Assembly (NCBI GenBank): GCA_039707655.1
Contig: CM077668.1
Span: 63,319,086 to 63,383,085 of the forward strand
Origin: Elymus sibiricus
Taxonomy: Eukaryota > Streptophyta > Magnoliopsida > Poales > Poaceae
DNA: 64,000 bases
Reading direction: 5' to 3'
Every line of letters begins with the position of its first letter. Positions within the stretch are counted from its first letter, which is position 1. Shown in pieces: positions 35,400 through 46,792 of the stretch. The position numbers and the translations under genes are program-made. The notes below the pieces were generated by a model. It ran no database searches and had not been told where the DNA came from. It saw nothing but the letters and a program-made list of their open reading frames with translations.

Positions 35400-36960
35400 T
35401 ACTACTTGTGAGCTGCGTTGGGATTTCCCCGAAGAGGAGGGGATGATGCAGTATAGTAGAGATAAGTATTTCCCTTAGTTATGAAACCAAGGTTATCAAT
35501 CCAGTATGAGAATCACGCAACAACTCGTTAGCAGCACCTGCACACAAAATAACAAATCCTCGCACCCAACGCGAACAAGGGGTTGTCAATCCCTTGGCGG
35601 TTAATTGCAAGATTAAATTGTATGGTGATAGATAGATAGATCGAACAAAAATACAAAATAAAATAAATAAAGTAAAATTGCAGCAAGGTATTTTTGGGAT
35701 TTTTAATATATGATAAAAGTAGACCCGGGGGCCATAGTTTTCACTAGAGGCTTCTCTCTTGAAAATAGCATACGGTGGGTAAACAAATTACTGTTGGGCA
35801 ATTGATAGAAAAGCAAATAATCATGACGATATCCAAGGCAACGATCATGTATATAGGCATCATGTCCGAGACAAGTAGACCGAAACGGTTCTGCATCTAC
35901 TACTATTACTCCACACATTGACCGCTATCCAGCATGCATCTAGAGTATTAAGTTCATAAAGAACGGAGTAACGCCTTAAGCAAGATGACATGATGTAGAA
36001 AAAGTAAACTCACGCATGAATAAACCCCATCTTTTTACTCTTAATAGCAACGATACATACGTGTCATGTCCCTTTCTGTCACTGGGATTGAGCACCGCAA
36101 GATCGAACCCATTACAAAGCACCTCTCCCATTGCAAGATAAATCAATATAGTTTGCCAAACCAAATCAATAGATCGGAGACAAATACGAAGCTATAACAA
36201 TCATGCATAAAAGAGTTCAAAGAAAACTCAAATAATATTCATGGATAATCTGATCATAAACTCACAATTCATCGGATCCCAACAAACACACCGCAAAAAG
36301 TGATTACATCGGATAGAACTCCAAGAACATCAAGGAGAACGTTGTATTGAAGATCAAAAAGAGAGAAGAAGCCATCTAGGTACTAACTATGGACCCAAAG
36401 GTCTGTGGTAAACTACTCACGCATCATCGGAAGGGCAGCAAGGTTGATGGAGAGCCCCTCCGTGATCGAATCCCCCTCCGGCAGAGTGCTGGAAAAGGCC
36501 TCCAGATGGGATCTCTCGAGAACAGGAACTTGCGACGGCGGAAAAAGTATTTCGTGCACTCCCCTGTTGGTTTAACGATTTTAGAGTATTTATAGAGGTG
36601 GAATTAGGTCAAACGGAGCAAAGGTAGGCCCACGAGGCACCAGGGCATGCCACCCCCGGGGCGCACCCTGGTGGCTCGTGGCCACCTCCTCTATCTTCTG
36701 GCCCTCTCCTGAAGCTTCTAGTGTCTCTTATGTCCAGAAAAAAAATCTCCAAAAAGTTTCGTGGCATTTGGACTTCGTTTGGTACTGATATTCTGAAAAA
36801 CCAAAAACAGGCAAAAACAACAACTGGCACTGGGCACTAAGTTAATAAGTTAGTCCCAAAAATGATATATAATTGCTTCTAAATATATATAAAACATCCA
36901 AGATTGATACTATAATAGCATGGAACAATCAAAAATTATAGATACGTTGGAGACGTATCA
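35400..36960 (-). mobile_element. Solo LTR of an Athila-like (Sabrina/WHAM-type) gypsy element
   Basis: The minus strand starts TGATACGTCTCCAACGTATC at 36,960 and ends AAGTAGTA at 35,400. The last dinucleotide is TA where the other copies have CA, so it is mutated. It is flanked by perfect 5-bp repeats GTGGC (35,395-35,399 and 36,961-36,965). No interior or second LTR is present, so it is a solo LTR of 1,561 bp, the usual outcome of LTR-LTR recombination. It aligns with the LTRs at 40,130 and 45,069 and keeps the stretch deleted from the 40,130 copy. Confidence 0.9.
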
Positions 36961-36965
36961 GTGGC

Positions 36966-37369
36966 GTTGGTGGAGATGCTGGAAAAAAAAGTGCAGAAAA
37001 ATTTAGGGAGGCCGGATGATCCGGGCCTCCGTCCGGCTGATCCGGGCCCTGGTCCGGATCGTCCGGCCAGGTCAACTTCGCGCGGGGAGGGCTCAGGAGG
37101 GGCTCCAAAAAATCCCAAAAAATTTGAAAATTCGTGGATTTTCGGAGGGGATTCGGGGTGGGGATGGTGGAGAAGAGTAGATCCACTTGCAACACACGAA
37201 ATCCACGGATCAAAATCAACAAAACATCATCAAACTCACAAATCACAAAAAAAATTGGGGGGCTATTTTTGTGGGGAATTTTCGAAATTGGGGAAAAACA
37301 ACAAAATTTAGGGTAGCAAATGGAGGGGAAGAACTCCAAATTGTGAATCAACGTGGCTCTGATCCAAGA
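36966..37369 (-). other. Host gypsy leader (5' part) with primer binding site
   Basis: The primer site on the minus strand at 37,354-37,369 contains TTGGATCAGAGCCA, close to the tRNA-Met complement but with a changed start. The leader has three more CCGGAT...TCCGG-type palindromes at 37,012-37,065, like those in the LTR. Confidence 0.65.
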
Positions 37370-37774
37370 TGATGTAGGGTGAAACCCTAGCTCATCGATC
37401 TTTTCACAATTGGAGGGGGAAAAGGCAAGAACACGAAGAACACAAGCACTCAATTGACACAATCACAAGTCACACATACACTAGATCCACATACACATAC
37501 GATGAATCACGATACAAAGTCAACACGGGAGGATACACGGTAGCTAGTTCATCCCGATCCGGAGAGGAGTCGAGGTCTTGATATCCGGAGTGGATCTTCT
37601 CCTCAAGGAGGTCTTGATCTCCGGAGGAGAGGTATGGATGAGCAAACCTCTAATCTCAAGAGCCAACACTTTGGTAACCCTAAAACATAGAGGGGGAAGG
37701 GGTATTTATAGTATAGTGGACGGAATAGCTACATGGGCCTCGGGCCGCACACACACAGACAAGTTGCGGGGTGC

Positions 37775-38043
37775 CCGGACGATCCGGGCGTCGGTCCGGA
37801 TGATCCGGCTGGCGGTAGCCCGGATGATCCGGGTGGTCGCCCGGACGTCCGGGCAGGTCACTTCTGGCGCGGGAGGGCCGGACATCTGGGCCGGCGTCCG
37901 GACATCCGGGCTTGGGCCGGATGATCCGGGTTCAGCTGGGCAAGTTCTGTACACGGGGCGCGCTTCGTCCGGATCATCCGGGACTGGGTCCGGATCGTCC
38001 GGGCGTTGGCCGGATCATCCGGACCTGGGTCTGGATCATCCGG
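37775..38043. repeat. Array of eleven CCGGATGATCCGG-like near-palindromes in LTR B
   Basis: Eleven 12-13-bp units of the form CCGGAYNRTCCGG occur in 269 bp. The first seven, where oriented, read CCGGATGATCCGG. After a 38-bp spacer (37,931-37,968), the last four read CCGGATCATCCGG or a close variant, the reverse complement. The array is thus an inverted arrangement. LTR A has the same array in decayed form (18,067-18,245 and 30,880-30,963). Translated frames rich in D-D-P are a by-product. Confidence 0.85.
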
Positions 38044-38179
38044 GCAGGGGCTGACTTGTCCCTTTTGTCCTCCGTCTTCGCGTTCCTCTTTCTCCTTCGC
38101 TTCACCTTGCTCCGTAGCTTCTCCATGATGAACTCCTCGGTACCTGAGTATGCATAGGGTCTCCGCTTGAGGTAGCATC

Positions 38180-38877
38180 TGATACGTCTCCAACGTATCT
38201 ATAATTTTTTATTGTTCCATGCTGTTATATTATCAATCTTGGATGTTTTTATATACATTTACAGCAATTATATATCATTTTTTGGGACTAGCCTATTAAC
38301 TTAGTGCCCAGTGACAGTTGTTGTTTTCTGCCTGTTTTTGGTTTTACAGAATATCAATATCAAACGAAGTCCAAATGCCACGAAACTTTTTGAAGATTTT
38401 TTTCTGGACAAGATAAACACTAGAAGCTTCGGGAGGAGGCCAGAAGACCCAGGAGGTGGCCACGAGCCACCAGGGCACGCCTGGGGGGCAGGCTTGCCTT
38501 GGTGCCTCGTGGGCCCACCTCTGCCTCTTTTGACCTAATTCCACCACTATAAATTCCCAAAAATCGGGAAACCAATAGGGGAGTCCACGAAATACTTTTT
38601 CCACCGCCGCAAGCTTCTGTTCTCGAGAGATCCCATCTGTAGGCCTTCTCCGGTACTCCGCCGGAGGGGGAATCGATCACGAAGGGGCTCTACATCATCC
38701 TTGCTGCCCTTCCGATGATGCGTGAGTAGTTTACCACAGACCTTCGGGTTCATAGTTAGTAGCTAGATGACTTCTTCTCTCTTTTTGATCTTCAATACAA
38801 TGTTCTCCTCGATGTTCTTGGAGTTCTATCCGATGTAATCACTTTTTGCGGTGTGTTTATTGGGATCCGATGAATTG
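38180..38877 (+). repeat. LTR 1, truncated, of the Athila-like composite
   Basis: 698 bp match the LTR start through GATCCGATGAATTG, then similarity stops abruptly at about 38,877. The missing part equals about 730-870 bp of the other LTR copies. Confidence 0.85.
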
Positions 38878-40129
38878 GCAACTAATAATAGGAAAGGTAG
38901 TATTTTAGTCTTCCAATTATTCAGCCTAGTCTAGATTGGATCTCCAAACCCCAAAATTAGGAAAGCTTGGCCTTTAGTTCCAAAATGTGCATATTTTTAG
39001 GGCATCCCTCAAACAATCATGAATACAATTTGGATGACTCGAAATCAGTTTTGCACGTGTGACAACCAATCTAGATGAACAAAATATGATTCAAATATGG
39101 TGGCTTCGGTACTTCAACCTATTTAAACACATCATCTGTTTTCATGTGTGTCCATGAATTACCCATGGATTGTCCCGATTATCTAGTTCTTACTATACTT
39201 AATTGTGATTTTTGCTTTTCTAGTCTTCTACATATATTTTATTTCTTTCTGATACCTTTTCAAACTCCCTTTACTTCGCTATAACGGCTGATAAGCCACG
39301 TCTGCAAAAAGAAAACATAACCAATGACATATGTCATTCAAAAGTGTTTGTCAGGTCCGATACAACATCTGTAGAGTTTAGAGTTTTGATATTTAGATGT
39401 TAAACATGTTTGATGGGAATAATAAGGAACAATATTAAACTTTAACCTATCTACTAGTTTGTGCTAGAAGCTAGAGTTGATGCGGAAAAGTTGGCTATCG
39501 ATTAAAACGGAGCTAGTTCCATATCATTCCTTCGTATAATAGCAGGGGAGATGAATAATTGTGGTAACACCAAATGGGGCAATAGTTGAAGCATGCCAAG
39601 GTTAGATGATAATACATGATTTGTTTTCCTTTTTGGATATTGACGAGCCAACATCGTTGATAACCGAGCGGTGAAGGAAACGACACATATATGACAATAG
39701 CACTTCATGATTATCATGTGACTAGGTTAAGATTGAAGTAAGCTTCAAATCTTTGCCTTTGGGTATGTTGGTTGTCTCCCATGTATTGCTAGTAGAGCGG
39801 ATCCAAATGTTGTGGGATGTGACATTTTTTTAGTGGTATGCTTTGTAGCATCCACACTTCTTGCAAGGCTTAGTTTTGTCGAACTTTTGCTTTCTAGTAC
39901 CTTTCCCATGGTCTGAAGCATGTGACGGGCGCTTCATGCATACCTTTGAAGTACTTTGGATGACGTCCGGAGGAGCCATCAAACTTATTGCTATTCTAGA
40001 CATTCTCATGTACTTCAAGCAAGGGAGAAGCACCAACTAGGTGTAGATGATGATTCCTCAAAAGAAGCGCATGACATTTCTCTCCCTCGAGAAGTACATC
40101 GGTAGGTCAAAATAAGCCTGGTAGTTTTG
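38878..40129. other. Orphan 1.25-kb segment between two Athila-like LTRs
   Basis: It is not similar to the LTR or to the recognised interior. A minus-strand frame at 39,830-40,036 (69 codons) ends TKPCKKCGCYKAYH, a short CxxC zinc-like tail after a basic stretch. This recalls the C-terminus of FAR1/MULE-type proteins, but the match is too short to assign. The rest is AT-rich and non-coding. Confidence 0.4.
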
Positions 40130-41557
40130 TGATACGTCTCCAACGTATCTATAATTTTTGATTGTTCCATGCTGTTATATTATCAATCTTGGATGTTTTT
40201 ATATACATTTACTGCAATTATATATCATTTTTTGGGACTAACCTATTAACTTAGTGCCCAGTGCCACTTGCTATTTTCTGCCCTGTTTTTGTTTTACATA
40301 AAATCAATACCAAACGAAGTCCAAATGCCACAAAACTTTTTGGAGATTTTTTTCTGGACAAGATAAACACTAGAAGCTTTGTGAGGAGGCCAGAAGCCCC
40401 AGGGGGTGCCCACGAGGCACCAGGGCGCGTCTGGGGGGGGCAGGCGTGCCCTGGTACCTCATGGGGCCCACAAAGCTCCGTTTGACCTAATTCCACCACT
40501 ATAAATTCCAGAAAAATTAGAAACCCTCAGGGGAGTCCACGAAATACTTTTTCCGCCGCCGCAAGTTTCTGTTCTCGAGAGATCCCATCTGGAGGCCTTC
40601 TCCGGTACTCCGCCGGAGGGGGAATCGATCACGGAGGGGCTCTACATCAACCTTGCTGCCCTTCCGATGATGCGTGAGTAGTTTACCACAGACCTTCGGG
40701 TCCATAGTTAGTAGCTAGATGGCTTCTTCTCTCTTTTTGATCTTCAATACAATGTTCTCCTCGATGTTCTTGGAGTTCTATCCGATGTAATCACTTTTTG
40801 CGGTGTGTTTGTTGGGATCCGATGAATTGTGAGTTTATGATCAGATTATCCATGAATATTATTTGAGTCTTCTCTCATCTCTTTTATGCATGACACGTAT
40901 GTATCATTGCTATTAAGGGTAAAAAGATGGGGTTTATTCATGCGTGAGTTTACTTTGTCTACATCATGTCATCTTGCTTAAGGCGTTACTCCGTTCTTTA
41001 TGGACTTAATACACTAGATGCATGCTGGATAGCGGTCGATGTGTGGAGTAATAGTAGTAGATGCAGGCAGGAGTCGGTCTACTTGTCTCGGACGTGATGC
41101 CTATATACATGATCATTGCCTTGGATATCGTCATGATTATTTGCTTTTCTATCAATTGCCCAACAGTAATTTGTCTACCCACCGTATGCAATTTTTATGA
41201 GAGAAGCCTCTAGTGAAAACTATGGCCCCCGGGTCTATTCCTATCATATATTAAAAATCCTAAAAATACCTTGCTGCACTTTTATCTTATTTATTTTAGT
41301 TTGTATTTTTGTTTCAATCTATCTATCTATCACATACAATTTAATCTTGCAACTTACCGCCGAGGGATTGACAACCCCTTGTTTGCGTTGGGTGCAAGGA
41401 TTTGTTGTTTGTGTGCAGGTACTGCTAACGAGGTGTTGCATGATTCTCCTACTGGATTTATAACCTTGGTTTCATAACTGAGGGAAATACTTACCTCTAC
41501 TGTGCTGCATCATCCCTTCCTCTTCGGGGAAAATACCAACACAAGCTACAAGTAGCA
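40130..41557 (+). repeat. LTR 2 (5' LTR of the gag-bearing unit)
   Basis: 1,428 bp, TGATACGTCTCC to AAGTAGCA. It is shorter than LTR 3 because about 140 bp are missing after TTTATGCATGA near 40,890. LTR 3 and the solo LTR keep that segment. Confidence 0.9.
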
Positions 41558-41568
41558 GGAAGAATTTC

Positions 41569-41586
41569 TGGCGCCATTGCCGGGGA
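41569..41586 (+). other. Primer binding site (tRNA-Asp type) of the Athila-like unit
   Basis: TGGCGCCATTGCCGGGGA lies 11 bases after LTR 2. It is the typical tRNA-Asp complement of Athila-lineage elements, with one change from TGGCGCCGTTGCC. Confidence 0.8.
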
Positions 41587-41745
41587 GACATCATCAACAT
41601 CTATTAAGTACCTTCGCATAAACTCTCATCTCCTTGCATTTATTTTATTTGCATCTCATTTTCATCTCCCCCACTTCTAAAAAGTTTTTACAAAAATACA
41701 AAAATATTTTTTGTTTGCCTTTTTCTTGTTTGCTCTTTTATCGGT

Positions 41746-42472
41746 ATGGCTAGTCCTTCGCTCGTTACCATTACCCCCGAAAATGAAGTACTTAATTTTA
41801 AACAAAGGGGAGGAGAGAATTTAAAAGATGCTTGGTATAGGATTTGTGATGCTCATAATAGATCAACTCGTAAGCAATCCGTTACCGTCCTTCTTCGTAA
41901 TTTTTATGTGGGCATTACTACTTGGTATAGATTTGTACTTGACACTATTACCGGAGGGAATTTCTTGATGTGTCCCTCTATGGATGCTTTTAATGCTATG
42001 GGAAATTTAGTGGGATCACCACCTATCACTATTAATGAAACAACTTTGACCTTGGAACATGTTATGCAAATGTTAGATGCTATTGAAAGTAAGATGCCTA
42101 CTATAGAGCATATTGAAAATTTAGATAAAAAGATTCACAACCATGTTACTCAGTTTGGATCAAAGGTAGGGATTACTCTTAAGACGCTAAAAGAGAAAGA
42201 ACCGATAATTAATGAAAGGATGGAACAAAATCCCGCTAGGATTGGAAGAAATTATTAATAATTTGGGTTCTGCCTTTTCATCCGCTAAAACTATTGAAAA
42301 GACTACTTCTAGCAAGAATTGCAAGTTTATATATGTTCCTAAAACCAATGGTGCTACTTCTAGCAAGGGAAATAAGGAGCTTAAAATGATTAGCGTGCAC
42401 CCCAATTTTGTTGATATGATAAAAGAACCTATCTATAAGAACAAAATTTTAATTTTGTGCCTAGAAGTGTGA
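41746..42472 (+). pseudogene. Gag remnant of the Athila-like unit
   Basis: The first frame (41,746-42,258, 170 codons) starts MASPSLVTITPENEVLNFKQ. It shows the retrotransposon gag pattern RGGENLKDAWYRICDAHNRS...LLRNFYVGITTWYRFVLDT and ITGGNFLMCPSMDAFNAM. A frame change near 42,215-42,258 moves the continuation to 42,212-42,472 (EEIINNLGSAFSSAKTIEKT). No zinc knuckle, protease, RT or integrase follows. The unit would depend on a related element for all enzymes. A full Athila gag is much longer. Confidence 0.75.
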
Positions 42473-45050
42473 CGATAAGAAATACCTATGTTAAATCCAC
42501 TAGGAATAATGGATGTGTGATTGAGGAATTGGAAACCAAAGATGACAATACTTGAAACTATGCATTATGCCTAGCTAGGGACATAAAACAATAGCGCTTG
42601 TTGGGAGGCAACCCATTGAATAAAATAAATTTTTATTATTTATTTCTTTTTTTGTGTGTTTACACAATTATGCTTCTGTTATTATTGTGTTTTTCATGTT
42701 TTAATTAGTGTTTGTGCCAAGTAATTCCTTTGGGATGATTTGGAAGATAGTATAATTGATGTTGTTTGGAAAACAGAAAGTTTTGCGTCCAGTGCTGGAA
42801 TTTGTTTTTTGTACTGGAACGTCAAAAAAATCTGAAATTTTTACACAGTATTGGTATATGAATTTCCCACGTTCTCCTAATTTTTCAGAATTTTTGGAGT
42901 TACAGAAGTATGGCTTTTAAATAGATTTCTACAGATTGTTCTGTTTTTGACAGATTCTGCTTTTGATGTATTGCTTGCTTGTTTTGATGAAACTATGGAT
43001 TGTATCGGGGGGTATAAGCCATGGAGAAGTTAGAATACAGTAGGTATAATGCAAACATAAAATATGAATGGGTTTGCAACATTACTTAAAGTAGTGATTT
43101 ATTTGTTATACTAACGGATCTCACGAAGGTTTTGTTGAGTTTTGTGTGATTGAAGTTTTCAAGTTTTGGGGGAGCTCACGATGGATGAAGGAATAAGGAG
43201 TGGCAAGAGCCTAAGCTTGGGGGTGCCCATGGCACCCCAAGGTAATATTCAAGGAAGACTCAAGCGTCTAAGCTTGGGGATGCCCTGGAAGGCATCCCCT
43301 CTTTCTTCTACCGACCATCGGTAATTTTACTTGGGGCTATATTTTTATTCGTCACATGATATGTGTTTTACTTGGAGCGTCTTGTATTATATGAGTCTTT
43401 GCTTTGTTTGCTTTTTATTTTGTCACATTCATCCTTGCTGAACACACCTATTTTGAGAAAAGCCACACGTTTTCATGATTTGTTAGAATACTCTATGTGC
43501 TTCACTTAAATTTCTTGAGCTAGGCAGTTGCTCTAGTGCTTCACTTAAATCTTTTTTAGCACGGTGGTGGCTATATTTTGAAGAAATGAACTCTCATACT
43601 TCACTTATATTATTTTGAGAGTTGACAAGATTAAAATTTTGAAGAAATAAACTCTCTTGCTTCACTTATATTATTTTGAGAGTTGATAAGATTGAAATTT
43701 TGAAGAAATATTTGCACTCTCATGCTTCACTTAAATCTTTTTGAGAGTTGATAATAGTAATGGTAATTTGCACAAGATATGAATTTGGTCCCAAAGTGAT
43801 GAATATTCAAGAGGGATATAATAAAAACTTTCATATAGATCATTGGATATGATAAGCTTGATTCCTTGCAATAGTTTTGCGATATGGAGATGATAATATG
43901 TGAGTCATGTTAGTGAGTAATTGTGATTTAGTAAGAATATTGGTGTTAAGGTTTATGATTCGCTACGCATACACGTAAAGTCAATAGTTATGCAACGAAA
44001 TTATATCCTACTTATGGTGCATTATTCGGTGTTAGTTATGTTCAATGCATGTTTATGACCGTTTTCGCTTTTTGGTTGGTTGCTTCTCAATCTATTTGCT
44101 AGCCTTCATTTGTACTAAGCAGAAATACTGCTTGTGCATCCAAAATCCTTAAACCCAAGTTGTGCCAGATGAGTCCACCATACCTACCTATATGCGGTAT
44201 TTCCATGCCGTTCTAAGTAAATTTGCGTGTGCCAACTCTAATTTTCAAAATAATTTTTCTGTGTTTGTGTGCCCGTACCGCTCATGAGGCAGAAGGTGGT
44301 GGCCAATATTTTCCATGCTAGATGGGTTATTCTCACGATGAGTGTTTATTCACTTGTCATTGCACAGTCCCGAAATGAAATGAAATGAAATGAAAAATCT
44401 TATATGATGACAATAATAAATTCCTTGGAAAGTGTTGGTATGGAGGGCACCCGTGGATACGGCTAGCCATGGATTGTGAAAGAATGATGGAAAAGGAATA
44501 AACTTTATTTTCTGTTTGGGAACCGCCTATAATGTGTCTAGCATGGAAGATATTGGGAATTCTCGTTCGTTTTCGTTGACAGGAAAAGCATGCCTCCCAA
44601 AATGATTTTATCTCTCTAATTTAAGCTTTGAGCTCTGGCATATTAGCAAATCTCTGCTTCCCTCTGCGAAGGGCCTATCTATTTACTTTTATGCAATTTT
44701 TATTTTTATTTGAGTCTCCATCTTCTCTTATAAAAGCACCAACTAGAGAGCACTATTGTCATACTTGTGCATTGGATGTAGCTAATATGGAGTATGTTTC
44801 ATGAATGGATCAATGATTGAGCATAATGGGCTAGGGATAACTTTCTTTAGCGTTGATATTTTAAAAGGCATGGTTGCTTGTTAGTATGCTTGAGTATTTA
44901 TGTCTTCATGTCAAACTATAGACTATTGCTTTGAATCATTCAAGTTCATATGTCCATGCTATAAAAAGAAAAGAATATGATGAATATGATAGGCAGCATT
45001 CCACATCAAAAATTCTGTTTTTATCATTTACCTACTCGAGGACGAGCAGA
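42473..45050 (+). other. Non-coding interior of the Athila-like unit
   Basis: 2.6 kb with no coding domain. It contains short tandem blocks (43,545-43,745) built on TTCACTTATATTATTTTGAGAG, a (GAAAT)n tract at 44,375-44,393, and AAGCTTGGGG-type words at 43,213 and 43,270 that copy the polypurine tract motif. This is the long spacer typical of non-autonomous members of this family. Confidence 0.7.
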
Positions 45051-45068
45051 AATTAAGCTTGGGGATGC
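45051..45068 (+). other. Polypurine tract of the Athila-like unit
   Basis: AATTAAGCTTGGGGATGC lies directly before the LTR 3 start TGATACGTCTCC. Confidence 0.75.
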
Positions 45069-46637
45069 TGATACGTCTCCAACATATCTATAATTTTTGA
45101 TTGTTCCATGCTTTTATATTATCAATCTTGAATGTTTTTATATACATTTACAACAATTATATATCATTTTTTGGGACTAACCTATTAACTTAGTGCCCAG
45201 TGCCAGTTGATGTTTTCTGCCTGTTTTTGGTTTTACAGAATATCAATATCAAACGAAGTCCAAATGCCATGAAACTTTTTGGAGATTTTTTTTGGACAAG
45301 ATAAACACTAGAATCTTCGGGAGGAGGCCAGAAAACACAGGAGGTGGCCACGAGCCACCAGGGCGCGCCTGGGGGGAGGGGCAGGCGCGCCCTGGTGCCT
45401 CGTGGGCCCACCTCTGCCTCTTTTGACATAATTCCACCACTATAAATTTCCAAAAATCGGGAAACCAATAGAGGAGTCCACGAAATACTTTTTCCGCCGC
45501 CGCAAGCTTCTATTCTCGAGAGATCCCATCTGGAGGCCTTCTCCGGTACTCCGCCGGAGGGGGAATCGATCGCGGAGGGGCTCTACATCATCCTTGCTGC
45601 CCTTCCGATGATGCGTGAGTAGTTTATCACAGACCTTCGGGTCCATAGTTAGTAGCTAGATGACTTCTTCTCTCTTTTTGATCTTTAATACAATGTTCTC
45701 CTCGATGTTCTTGGAGTTCTATCCGATGTAATCACTTTTTGCGGTGTGTTTATTGGGATCCGATGAATTGTGAGTTTATGATCAGATTATTCATGAATAT
45801 TATTTGAGTCTTCTCTGATCTCTTTTATGCATAATTATTATAGCTTCGTATTTCTTCTCCGATCTATTGATTTGGTTTGGCCAACTAGATTGATTTATCT
45901 TGCAATGGGAAGAGGTGCTTTGTAATGGGTTCTATCTTGCGGTGTTCAATCCCAGTGACAGAAAGGGACATGGCACGTATGTATCGTTGCTATTAAGGGT
46001 AAAAAGATGGGGTTTATTCATACGTGAGTTTTCTTCGTCTACATCATGTCATCTTGATTAAGGCGTTACTCCGTTCTTTATGAACTTAATACACTAGATG
46101 CATGCTGAATAGCGGTCGATGTGTTGAGTAATAGTAGTAGATGCAGGCAGGAGTCGGTCTACTTATCTCGGACGTTATGCATATATACATGATCATTGCC
46201 TTGGATATCGTCATGATTATTTGCTTTTCTATCAATTGCCCAACAGTAATTTGTCTACCCACCATATGCTATTTTTATGATAGAAGCCTCTAGTGAAAAC
46301 TATGGCCCCCGGGTCTATTCCTATCATATATTAAAAATCCTAAAAATACCTTGCTGCACTTTTATCTTATTTATTTTATTTTGTATTTTTGTTTCAATCT
46401 ATCTATCTATCACATACAATTTAATCTTGCAACTTACCGCCGAGGGATTGACAACCCCTTGTTTGCGTTGGGTGCAAGGATTTGTTGTTTGTGTGCAGGT
46501 ACTGCTAACGAGATGTTGCGTGATTCTCTTACTGGATTGATAACCTTGGTTTCATAACTGAGAAAAATACTTACCTCTACTGTGCAGCATCATCCCTTAC
46601 TCTTCGGGGAAAATACCAACGCAAGCTACAAGTAGCA
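45069..46637 (+). repeat. LTR 3 (3' LTR) of the Athila-like composite
   Basis: 1,569 bp, TGATACGTCTCC to AAGTAGCA, followed by the target duplication GCATC and then host LTR B sequence. Confidence 0.9.
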
Positions 46638-46792
46638 GCATCCAATTCTCATGTGTATCGAATGGGAATTGTGAGAGGAGTGATGTCACCTCTCTCTCGA
46701 TGGCTCTTGCTCGTGCTCGTGTCATAGGTCCTCGTGGCACTTTAGGTGACGAAGGTGAGTCCATGGGGATGACCTCGGGATGCTCCGCATCA

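Larger units (their letters stand above)
38180..46637 (+). mobile_element. Athila-like (Sabrina/WHAM-type) gypsy composite with three LTR copies
   Basis: The outer ends TGATACGTCTCC (38,180) and AAGTAGCA (46,637) are flanked by GCATC repeats, so the outer two LTRs belong to one insertion event. Inside, from left: a truncated LTR (38,180-38,877), an unrelated 1.25-kb segment, a second LTR (40,130-41,557), primer site, gag remnant, non-coding interior, polypurine tract (45,051-45,068) and a third LTR (45,069-46,637). In shared positions LTR 1 resembles LTR 3 (CACCTCTGCCTCTTTTGAC, AAATCGGGAAACCAATAG), whereas LTR 2 differs (AAAGCTCCGTTTGAC). The structure is a recombinant or a replaced left part. 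The family name is from memory. Confidence 0.75.
17667..46792 (-). mobile_element. Host Ty3/gypsy retrotransposon, split by three later insertions
   Basis: The termini are TGATGTAGGG (17,667) and GCTCCGCATCA (46,792), with inverted ends TGATG/CATCA. The flanking 5-bp direct repeat is CCAGA at 17,662-17,666 and 46,793-46,797. On the minus strand the order is 5' LTR (37,370-46,792, interrupted), primer site (37,354-37,369), gag, protease, integrase, polypurine tract (31,246-31,262) and 3' LTR (17,667-31,245, interrupted). With insertions removed, each LTR is about 0.96-0.98 kb and the interior about 4.6 kb. The interior is short because reverse transcriptase and RNase H are deleted. Gag-pol wording and the tRNA-Met-like primer site fit a chromovirus-type gypsy, but I saw no chromodomain. 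Confidence 0.85.
37370..46792 (-). repeat. Host gypsy 5' LTR (LTR B), interrupted by the Athila-like composite
   Basis: LTR sequence runs 37,370-38,179 and 46,643-46,792. It matches LTR A throughout and includes the empty site for the Tekay-like insertion near 37,930. The insertion duplicated GCATC (38,175-38,179 and 46,638-46,642). LTR A has the uninterrupted sequence there (GGTAGCATCCAATTCTC near 31,090). Confidence 0.88.

Noticed and set aside
37578..38054. 158-codon frame rich in repeated D-D-P words
   Set aside because: The peptide repeats are a translation of the CCGGATGATCCGG array in the LTR; the shorter version in LTR A is equally non-coding.
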